A stretch of DNA of 64,000 nucleotides from Microthyrium microscopicum (Eukaryota > Ascomycota > Dothideomycetes > Microthyriales > Microthyriaceae): NCBI GenBank assembly GCA_010405405.1, contig MU004231.1, positions 3,894,884-3,958,883 of the forward strand, read 5' to 3'. The notes below the pieces were generated by a model. The model saw nothing but the letters and a program-made list of their open reading frames with translations, had not been told where the DNA came from and made no database searches. Below, piece after piece: positions 55,916 through 64,000 of the stretch (position 1 is its first letter; each line of letters opens with the position of its first letter). Made by a program: the position numbers and the translations under genes.

Positions 55916-56749
55916 TGGAATTCGGTGGTTGCTAAAACGATCTGATGAGCAAGTGATGAGACGATTGGGCCTCGAAGCCTCCAACAACATAGCCGACGAG
56001 GCCGTTACTTGTTGCATACCACCGGGGAGATAAAAGTTGCGTCAGAACCCAAGATGGTATATTCGTGTCATCAAGCTAATCGCGCAAGTGGGAACTGTTG
56101 GTCAGGCTTCCATTCGAGCAGTATTCAGCGAGCGAACTGGCTTTGTGGGATTCTTGTCTCTGCGACTAGTTATAAAAGCGAAGAATCACAGTAGAGATGA
56201 TTCTGATATCGTACGTTGGTAGTGTGGAATAAGAATTAAAGTTTATGGGACCGATCACATATATGATTTAACATACTCGTATCAACAATTAGCTTCTATG
56301 ATTCACTCGAACAGTAGACAATCGCATGAATTCATGCTGTGAGAGAAGATATCTGAACTGCGTTATCACATTGCTGGTGTGCTGTCAGGTTGCTTCAGAG
56401 AGAGACAACAGGTCGACGAAAAAAATGAATAACACTCTCCGATCGATCTATCGCCGCACCTCGTCAAGAGCACACTGGTAGCTGATCAATTGGGGAATGT
56501 AAGGGAGGCTCCAAATCATCATTAGTACACCTGCTGTATCCGGCGACAAAAAACTGATTCATGTTGATGCTCTAAGGAACTCACGTGTGAACAGCAATGA
56601 CGAAGAAGGAAACGATCAATCTAGATTTCGATATCAACTATCCTCATCTGAATGCTCTTATCTCTCATCGCCAAAAAACTCGCTGATGTTTGTGTATATT
56701 GCCATATGTAGAATCGCCCAGGGTATTTCGCAACTGTCAAAGCATCTCT
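55916..56749. other. Intergenic
   Basis: No gene, repeat or RNA recognised. Confidence 0.4.
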
Positions 56750-57933
56750 CTACCAATTCCGTTGTTGACTCCCGTAAAATCTTCTTTTCATGTCTCTTTC
56801 ACCGGTGAAATAGGACGAATAGATCGATGATTTGGTCAGAGCCAACCACTGCTTGCTAGAAGGCAAGCCAGATCCAAAATCGACATATCGGTCGAAATGG
56901 AGAACATGACTGCCAACACTAATGACTTCGTCTTCGAAGCTTCTGCTAAAAGAAGCTATATTTTCCATGTAGTTGACGTGGACAACGGAGCATCTTGACT
57001 CGGAAGGACAGATCCTGCAGCTCTTGGCTACTACCCAGTCTTTGGCGAGGTAAGGCTTTCGGGAGTTGTCGGTAGGTCCTTCCATCTCCTCTTGCGTGGT
57101 GCAGTGCATGTGGCTACACTGATAAGTGCTAGAAGCGAGAATTTCGGGAGGTGTGACAGAATCCCACTGGCAAGAACTTCCTAAGACTGGTCCATTTGAA
57201 ATGCCCAGCCAGGACGAAGGAACTGGAAAGATCAGTTCAACCTTGACCAGAAGGTGCTCTTGGACGACCTTTGTCTCACGAATGAAGTGGACAGGACGAC
57301 CTTTCTGTCAAGCTTACTTCGGTTGGTGCACTTCCTTAACTGCTTCGAGGTGATGAAATATTCTCCAACAAGATCGAAGTACAAGCTGGAATCAAAGTCG
57401 AGCGTTTCAAGGGGCATGCCAAAGCCCTTGCCAAATTCGTGGTGCAGCATGACTGCTTGAGGGAATTCTGTTGTCCATGCTCCATCTGGCATGCGGACTG
57501 AATCCCGATCTCCAGTACAAGCATGTGTTTCCCACTTGATAGTCTCTTTCAAGAAACATGTGTCCTCATCAAGAGCAGGGAGAGCAGCATGATATCGAAT
57601 GCAGTTGCCGTGGTCGCATAGAAAAGACTTGGGAAACATCCGGCGGATGCCTTCTAAAAGTCGAAGTTGCTGAAGGGTGTTGCATTGTGTGGTAGCTGGA
57701 TTTAGAATATGCCTGATAGCGTCAAAGCCTATCATCTCCATTGGAAAGCTCGCGGTCATTGCGAAGTTGGCGGCAGTTTCCTTGTCCATATAAGAGATTA
57801 TCATGAGCCAGACTTCAATAGGGAACATGCTCCGGAGACCATTGGAGGATGGCTTTGGAGTATCGTCGTGCGTATTGGTTGTTCGTTCATGACCTTGAAC
57901 CCATTCATCATAATCAAAAGAACGCGAAGACAT
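56750..57933 (-). pseudogene. F-box-like paralogue A with an apparent frameshift
   Basis: The N-terminal frame 57933-57232 has an F-box at residues ~35-70: MFPIEVWLMIISYMDKETAA. It then has a Cys/His segment (FLCDHGNCIRYH) and MPDGAWTTEF. Near 57285 the similarity to the paralogue at 59312-60619 jumps to another frame: RPVHFIRE then TKVVQEHLLVK corresponds to QPAHYSRE then ARIVDGKLLVK. That frame stays open to 56750 and carries CRICPSE and DFGSGLPSSKQWLAL, matching CPYCPTE and DFGNGMPTSKEWKAL in the paralogue. No intron fits the jump, so a one-base indel (true decay or sequencing error) is likely. With the indel the shifted end is VRQRSSKSTFWSRLN. A host gene, recently broken or mis-sequenced. 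Confidence 0.65.
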
Positions 57934-59311
57934 AGCGATGGTGGTATATGAAGTGAGTATAGCCGTTTAGTCAGGTCAGTGAGTGTCCTCAGAGTTCGGG
58001 CGGTTGTAAACCCCAGTCTCCAGACCAAGAACTTACAGTGCGTCTAAATGCAGACTTTTCAATGAGTGTTGCTTATATTGAGTAGGATGCTCTGTTGGCA
58101 TCCGGATCAGGACGAGAGAAGTGATCTGGAGAAGACAACAAAACGAAGGCGCAGCAAAAGATTTTATACAACTGAAACCGGTCTCGTTTGTTCTCTATTC
58201 GGTGATGCCGACCCAACGAGTTACTGTTTGCTCTGTTCATTTGAAAGAGAACTCAAATGCAGTGTTGATATTCGAAAATTGGGGTCAAACTTCAGCGCGG
58301 ATGAATCATTTTGGCTGAACATCGCGCAGTCGCACATATGCCTTCGAACAACCTCAAGGATTTTCATTCTCGCTGACTTATTCTCACCAAGTACAAGTGA
58401 AGATACTTCCTTCCCTCAAAGGTAAGCAATGCGGTATGGAGGTGCACTAGAGTGTCAGCATGATTCGTGAGAGGTGGAAGACGTGGCGATTTGGTCAACG
58501 AGATTGTACTTCACTTGAATTCGGCGCGAAGATACAATATATGGCCCGCTTTACTCATGAACACTGAGACTGCGAGACTTGATGACCTGGTCTCGTTCAA
58601 TTCTCTCAGCAGTGCCCCACATCAGGAATTGTGAATATCTTCTCATAATCCTTAGTTCTAGTAGATACAATTGAGCTCTTATTCAGGGGTGTTTGTAAGA
58701 GTCCGATACTGACCTCAAAATGCAAGCGAAACAGAGCTACGACCTCAGATTGTTTGACCTCACGGTTGGTAGGCGGCACAAGGTCATCTATTTGGCGCCT
58801 GACCCATCAAGTCTCTAACAGCCGGGCCATACGCTCCTTTGTTGTCCAAGATCAAGTCGCGTCTTGCCAGTAAAGCTGATCAAATCTCCATGTTATTATC
58901 GAATGAAACGAATGCCAACCGAAGGACAGAATAACTGGCGTGCCCCCATCGACTTCTATGGCTCCCATCTGCCACGCTTTGTTATCGAGTGCTTTATTTC
59001 CCAAGGACTACGTTTAGTCTACCACTATCGATCGATTGTGATGGGAATTATAGTACTTGCTGTTTGGAGGCGTTGGTGGGAGCCGTTGGAGTTGATTGGG
59101 GCACGCCAGTTATTTTGCCCACCGGTTGGAATGCCAGGGCAAGTATTACACCAGAGTCTCAAATCAGATACATGTGACCCCAGCAGTGCAATGCGCGATC
59201 GAATTTCTATGTATCTGACCCCACGAGATTCTCAACGAAATTGAGTAGGCTCTTCACAGCATGGCGAAAGCGATTCCACATACGCTTGAAAGCATAAAAC
59301 AGAAAACATAG
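57934..59311. other. Intergenic between F-box-like paralogues
   Basis: Contains the best-preserved copy of the inverted-repeat family (58930-59114); 58000-58900 has short open frames without protein character. Confidence 0.5.
58930..59114 (+). mobile_element. MITE-like inverted-repeat element, copy 4 (best preserved)
   Basis: The left end AATAACTGGCGTGCCCCCAT is mirrored exactly for about 17 bases by the right end GGGGCACGCCAGTTATT. Further in, ATGGCTCCCAT pairs with TGGTGGGAGCCGTTGG. 185 bp; internal phrases TATCGAGTGCTTTATTT and GAGGCGTTGGTGGGAGCC recur in the other copies. No ORF. Its perfect outer ends make it the reference for the family. Confidence 0.75.
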
Positions 59312-60619
59312 TCACAATCGACGGCCGCCTTCAAATCGCGCACCAACTTGTGCCTCCCCCGTGTAGCCTTCATCAAAACCATCGTCCCAGGTTGTAGCAT
59401 TCGTCGTCAAAGCCTTCCATTCCTTCGAAGTGGGCATGCCGTTGCCAAAGTCACGATAGCAAGTTGAGACCATGACATATCCAGCTGTGCTTCTTACATA
59501 ATTGGTGAAAGCCAAGTTCCACTTACTCCTGTCAAGTTCGCTTGAGTGTACAATGGCTTCTGACATTTCTGTAGGACAATAGGGGCAACCTCTGCTCTGC
59601 CATACGTCTTGGATGCTGCCCGAAAGCTTCCACCCAGTTATTAAGTGGCACAAAAGCGCTTTGCGCTCAGCTTGGGTCGGATCATCCCAATGGAGGCAGC
59701 GATTCTTGATCAATATGGAATAGCGACCAGTAACCGGATATCTTTCATCCCATTCGTTTTCAAGGGTTCTTGTATCAACCCGGCGTAACCAGTAGGGAAT
59801 GACAAGGAATAGCTGGCTCTTTACTAACAGCTTACCGTCCACAATCCTCGCTTCCCGGCTATAGTGAGCTGGTTGACACTCACCCTCTCTCGCAAGATTG
59901 TACTGTACTGCTCCAATCGACTTTGGACTTCTCAGATGAGTTTCGTTGTACTTCACCACGGCCTCGTTCTCCACATTGACACCCAGAATATTACCATATG
60001 CAGGGCCAAACTCGATTCTTTTCATGATCATCTGCGCAACATCGCAGCCCCACGGACCATCTGGCATTTCAATGGTGCGCGCATGTCCATGGCACGTACA
60101 TGGACGTGGCCAGTGAGAAAAGACAGCTGATATCAGCCAGCCTGTTGATCGCTGAACACGCGGTATCGTTCCTGTATGGTAGACGCGACAGAAAGGATGA
60201 TCACAAAACCAGCCCCTGCGATACAGTCGTCGAAACCCTTCGAGAACGACAAGAGGCCCATCAATCCATCTGACTGCGTGGATAGGAGTATAACGAAAGG
60301 CCCGAAGCGTAGCTGCGGTGGAGATGGTCAGAGAGGCCTTGTCGGTCTCGTCCAGATGGTCTGCTACAAGTTCCCAGATTTCAGCTGGGAGCCTAATGAA
60401 TAGATTACTACAAATCTGTTAGTACCACATGATAATCTTGAGCAGGCGGTATGTGAGCTTTCGAGCAGGATCGTATTCGAGATGATCCGCAAAGCAAGAG
60501 CCCATGGGATCTGTTGGGAAATCTAGGTTTTCGAAGCAAGAAACTCACCCGCGGTTAAGAGTTTTCAAGTGCTCGTTAGGTGTGTTCCACCGAAAAGGAA
60601 GCACCTGCAATCCAGACAT
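59312..60619 (-). CDS. F-box-like paralogue B
   Basis: Exons are 60619-60549 and 60407-59312 (388 aa). The 140-nt intron has GTGAGT, an ACTAAC branch and TTTGTAG; it preserves phase 2+1 and joins LKTLNRG to NLFIRLPAEIWELVADHL, the F-box (~residues 24-65). The open frame continues without an ATG up to 60067, so an ATG-only gene call would lose the first ~184 residues, including the F-box. Later blocks are GWFCDHPFCRVYH (Cys/His), MPDGPWGCD, the Y/W-rich YSREARIVDGKLLVK, GCPYCPTE and DFGNGMPTSKEWKAL. These recur in paralogue A, so the pair forms a family with an F-box followed by a conserved ~300-residue domain. Substrate recognition in an SCF ligase is inferred. Confidence 0.8.
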
Positions 60620-61094
60620 ATTTCCCAGATCGCAGTGACGTTGATACTATGTCCTTGATCCAGCGATTACAATATTGCATGCTCCAGGCGAATCGCAGGA
60701 CTCACGGCATTATAAGTCAACTAACAACACCACGACACCATCAACAGACAAAAGATGAAGATACAATCACATCTCATTGTATAATACAACTACAGATCAA
60801 AAGTTATACACTCAACACTACGACTAAACATCCAGTGACGGGTGGCAATTATCCAACAATAAAATAGTAAAACAAAACAAAAGCCACCACCGACACATGT
60901 ACAAAGGATTCCAAAAATCCCGCTAATGCAAATCAAAAACAATTATGCTTTATGCTTTCTTTCTTCCCAACAGTGTGGTCGAGGCGTGGTTGGATATCGT
61001 AAAATCATTAAGGGGTGAGCTGGTTCGTCAGAACAACGGAAAAGGCGTGAGGCTGCTCTAGTGATACAAGTTCTTGTTATCAGTACAAGTGAGA
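60620..61094. other. Intergenic
   Basis: AT-rich 3' flank of the DUF4048-like gene and upstream of the F-box-like gene; nothing recognised. Confidence 0.4.
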
Positions 61095-63923
61095 TTATGG
61101 AGAAGTCGTGGCATGATGATTCTTTTCCTCGGCGGCGACAGCACGTTCCCAGTCGGCCATGATTTGTGATGCGGTGCGCTTGAATTGCTCAACGGGCATT
61201 TTGGCTAGGTTGGTGGCCCAGACACCGCTGCTTCGCTTGCTAGCTGTGCCAGAGGCTAGTATGCCGTCGAGACCGTTGAGTGGCTCAATGGCACTGACTC
61301 GCTGGCTAGCTGAGGCGCTTTGAGGAGTGAGTGTCTGAGGAGTTAGGGTGTTGAGCGGACTATTTGGGCGAGAGCCATCGTGGGAAGGTGGTTCGGACGA
61401 AGAGGATGATGGGCTCTTGATGTGTGACTTTGGAGTGGGAGTGTTGTCTGCAGGTTTGATAGGTGTTCCCCATGAGTCCCAGGAGTCTTCAATATCCTTA
61501 GGCTTTTGGGGAGTCGGGATGGCGGATTTGCGGACTGGCTTGATAGAATTGGCAGAGTCTTGTCTTGCTTGAGAAGGTCGAGTGCTTGGTTGGTTTTCGG
61601 TATCAGAGGATATTCCTAGACCATAATCGCGCCAGAAGGCTCCTTGTATGGAAGCATCAAGGAGTGGATCATAAGTCATGCTCGAATTAGCTCTAGGCTG
61701 TGATGTTATGAGAGCAGTGCTATGGCGAGCAAGTTTCTTATTGTGTGTAGACGTTTGAGTATTGCTTCGAGCTAAGCCATGTGTCGGGGTATTGTTGTTG
61801 TTAAGCATACGTGCATTAATAGCTTCATCTCCAACTGTGGCCTGTCGGATGTCCTCGAAGAATGTCCAGAGTCCTTCCTTGATATCAGTTGCCATTTGCT
61901 TCCCTGTACGAAGAATGGCTTCTTTTGGTAAACCATCAACGTTGCTGAAGATATCGTCTTTGGTGGGAGAAAAGATGCCGCTACTCATGTCGGGTTGTGT
62001 TGAAGATCGCTCAAGAGCAGATTTGGGAGCAGGAGGTATTCGTGCTGGCGGCTTCTTGCGTGGACTTGTCATTCGAAAAGGTTCTGATGCTGTGCCCTTG
62101 TCTGGTGATAGTAAAGACAATGTCCGAGTATGCTTTGAACCACTGAAAACTTTTCGACCGGAGGATCGTACACCTGACATTAAAGATTTCCGTCGTTCCA
62201 TTTCTCGCTGCAACCATTGTTGTGAGCCGTCGACATCATCATCAGACACGTCAACGAGAGGAAAGCTGGTGTCTAAAGGCTTGAGTTGAAGTCCTCTCCG
62301 TGATTCCTGTCGCTTTTTGTACATTTCTTGGCTCGCCCAGCGCTTCTTGAGTTTGTTTAGCTCTTGTTCAGCGCGACGAAGTTCTTCTGTGAGCTCCAGA
62401 ACGCGTCGTTCTTGATGAGCCAGTACCGTCAAGAAGTTGCCCTCCGTCGGAGCAGCAAGAACTTCTGGTGAAAGTATTGGACTCGCGTGCCATGAAGGAG
62501 GTCGAGAAGGACGGTTCGTGGCAGGCTGAATAGGAAAGTTGAGGGACAATCGTTTTGAAAGACGATCGGTGGAAAAATTGGCTGGCTCTCGAGTTGGAGA
62601 TGTGATAAAGTCGTCGTTTGTAAGAGTAGCTGATGAAGGAGCATTGAAGGTAAGGGGAGAATCGCCTATCCGTTCCAATGGTATTGGGTGAATAGGACTA
62701 TTGGGGCCTCCAGCATTCAGTATGTCGTCAACGCTGACGGGATGAGTGAGAGTTAGCCGTCGGGGAGAGGTCCGCCGGGACCAGATGCTTTCGTCGGTCA
62801 TGACGTCTCTGAGTTCCTCGTCTTGTAGCTCGTCGCGTTCGTCGTCCGCAAGCTCAGCGGCAGTAGGTGTGCGCACCAGCTCCCGTCTCTGGCGTCGACG
62901 ACCTCCTCTGAAGAAATCGGGACTTGATAAAGACTGAATTTGCGTATCGGTCAAAAAGTCATGATTATTTTGGGTAAGGGAATGGACAGGAGTGGTGAAA
63001 TTGTTTTGCGTGGTGTTGTTTGGGCCAGCCGTCAATAGTAATCTCTCGTTATGAGGCTCGCAGCCATCCCCTGTCGTTGCTTCTATTGAGCGCGGCTCAC
63101 GGACGAATAGAACCACTGCGCGCAGGGATGCCCCTAGTTGCGAAAGAGCAGCTAGTGGCGGCAAACGAGAGCAGGTAGCAACCAGTTGAGCCAATGAGGT
63201 GCGCAAACACACGAGGTAAACTCGTGTCTGTGGGAGAATTAGACGCGCCACGCAATAGCAGCCGAGGCAGCTAAATGTCGCGACTCCCAATCCAATGCCC
63301 AGTCCAAGACTCGAGACAAAAAGTCTGTTGCGTGCAAGAGCTTGCGAATCGACATTGTTGAGCATGAGCGATGAAGCTGCGGAAGCCAGTTTGGAAGGTT
63401 GAGAGAGACTGGCCCAAGGCATGCGAAGCATCAAGGCTAGCCGTTGGCGCACATTTGTTGATGCGAATGTGGCAGCGAAGGTTTCGCTGGTGATTTTCCG
63501 GAATGAAAGAGACAGTGATGGTGTTTTACTTTGCTGAGCACCTGCTCCAGCTTGAGTGAGATAGGAAGTTGTTGTAAGGCTGAAGGAGGGTAGGAATGCA
63601 GATTCTGAGCTGGTGGAGGCAATTGACAATATTGACAATCGATTATCTAGCCTTGTTTGTTGGTCTGCAGGTAAAGGGGGATCAGTGAGAGTGAGGGGCG
63701 TTGCCTGGGCGAGCAAACGTAAATTGTCCGCGAATTCTTGTGTTGATCTTTTGCTGAAATTCTCGTCGCCTGGATCTTGATGTTGAGAGGTAGATGGTTG
63801 AAATGATGATGCATGCTGCGGGGGTTGTCTTTCCTTTGTCTCTTCATTTTGTCTGAGATCTCGACTTCTCGAGGTCACTTCATCCTCTTTTTCAGCCTCT
63901 TCTGACATGGGATCGCGCCCCAT
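61095..63923 (-). CDS. DUF4048-like large disordered protein
   Basis: Uninterrupted 942-codon frame; start at 63923 (MGRDPMSEEAEK). The order of features matches fungal DUF4048 proteins: a polar N terminus, LTQAGAGAQQSKTPSLSLSF, then FAATFASTNVRQRLALMLRM (~150-175). A hydrophobic Gly/Leu/Val stretch follows (SSLGLGIGLGVATFSCLGCY, ~205), either membrane-associated or an unspliced intron that happens to be open. A coiled coil at ~500-560 (FLTVLAHQERRVLELTEELR and EQELNKLKKRW) is followed by Ser/Pro-rich sequence with basic SPR/SPK sites. The C terminus has WATNLAKMPVEQFKRTASQI, a conserved-looking helix, then DWERAVAAEEK. Function unknown; the coiled coil suggests a cytoskeletal or septal scaffold. 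The family call is from memory of the pattern, not a search. Confidence 0.75.
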   Translation of the reverse strand: MGRDPMSEEAEKEDEVTSRSRDLRQNEETKERQPPQHASSFQPSTSQHQDPGDENFSKRSTQEFADNLRLLAQATPLTLTDPPLPADQQTRLDNRLSILSIASTSSESAFLPSFSLTTTSYLTQAGAGAQQSKTPSLSLSFRKITSETFAATFASTNVRQRLALMLRMPWASLSQPSKLASAASSLMLNNVDSQALARNRLFVSSLGLGIGLGVATFSCLGCYCVARLILPQTRVYLVCLRTSLAQLVATCSRLPPLAALSQLGASLRAVVLFVREPRSIEATTGDGCEPHNERLLLTAGPNNTTQNNFTTPVHSLTQNNHDFLTDTQIQSLSSPDFFRGGRRRQRRELVRTPTAAELADDERDELQDEELRDVMTDESIWSRRTSPRRLTLTHPVSVDDILNAGGPNSPIHPIPLERIGDSPLTFNAPSSATLTNDDFITSPTREPANFSTDRLSKRLSLNFPIQPATNRPSRPPSWHASPILSPEVLAAPTEGNFLTVLAHQERRVLELTEELRRAEQELNKLKKRWASQEMYKKRQESRRGLQLKPLDTSFPLVDVSDDDVDGSQQWLQREMERRKSLMSGVRSSGRKVFSGSKHTRTLSLLSPDKGTASEPFRMTSPRKKPPARIPPAPKSALERSSTQPDMSSGIFSPTKDDIFSNVDGLPKEAILRTGKQMATDIKEGLWTFFEDIRQATVGDEAINARMLNNNNTPTHGLARSNTQTSTHNKKLARHSTALITSQPRANSSMTYDPLLDASIQGAFWRDYGLGISSDTENQPSTRPSQARQDSANSIKPVRKSAIPTPQKPKDIEDSWDSWGTPIKPADNTPTPKSHIKSPSSSSSEPPSHDGSRPNSPLNTLTPQTLTPQSASASQRVSAIEPLNGLDGILASGTASKRSSGVWATNLAKMPVEQFKRTASQIMADWERAVAAEEKNHHATTSP

Positions 63924-64000
63924 TTTTTTATTTTCCCCTCAACACCACCTCTCAGTCGTCCGCTTCTCGATGTGTCGTACAATGGAGGCTGTATTGCCTG

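Noticed and set aside
63000-63330. Intron hidden in the hydrophobic stretch of the DUF4048-like gene
   Set aside because: The frame is open throughout and no donor/branch/acceptor set was clearly better than background; left as coding with a caveat.

Overview
This is a nuclear fungal sequence, almost certainly from a filamentous ascomycete (Pezizomycotina). The evidence is many short GT-AG introns (mostly 45-75 nt) with CTAAC-like branch sites, intergenic gaps of 0.2-2.9 kb, and a typical fungal gene set: Trk potassium transporter, Ycg1/Cnd3 condensin subunit, Yah1, Ugo1, Atp9, Tim22, Yaf9, a ferric-reductase-type oxidoreductase and a DUF4048-like protein. I infer a Leotiomycetes-like lineage only weakly. 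Exon joins were worked out by hand from splice signals, reading phase and family alignment.

Layout. 1-9 kb: a four-pass membrane protein, an acidic protein with a possible PP1-docking motif, a NodB-type polysaccharide deacetylase (-), and a secreted dimeric-barrel (EthD-like) protein (-). 9-20 kb: a small orphan gene, the Trk K+ transporter (-), a 292-bp MITE with near-perfect terminal inverted repeats, condensin subunit cnd3 (-) and, divergent from it, a cysteine synthase (+). 19.6-24 kb: a secreted Gly/Ser repeat protein (-), then a nearly 3-kb gene-poor stretch with decayed coding remnants, including a P-type ATPase signature. 23.9-29.2 kb: a run of mitochondrial genes, yah1 (-), ugo1 (+), atp9 (-) and a Coq11-like SDR (-). 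29.4-35.9 kb: yaf9, a serine beta-lactamase-fold hydrolase, a kinase-less PAK-type PBD protein, a small conserved protein, and a wall-sensor-like single-pass protein. 37.5-39.8 kb: a complete ferric-reductase-like gene. 39.8-47 kb: a 63-bp minisatellite, a Ser-rich orphan, a small Cys-rich membrane protein, and a newly assembled F-box gene. 47-55 kb: a KEN-box protein, an orphan with internal repeats, tim22 and a BTB protein. 55-64 kb: a small acidic protein, two paralogous F-box-like genes (one with an apparent frameshift), and a DUF4048-like protein.

Functional links. Yah1 reduces enzymes of ubiquinone and Fe-S biogenesis and Coq11 acts in ubiquinone synthesis, so the 24-29 kb block is a plausible but unproven mitochondrial neighbourhood. 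No secondary-metabolite cluster, CRISPR array, rRNA or confident tRNA was seen. The main unexplained structure is a dispersed inverted-repeat (MITE-like) family with at least four copies in the window (7.4, 28.0, 43.7 and 58.9 kb), plus a possible fifth relic inside an intron at 4.5 kb.
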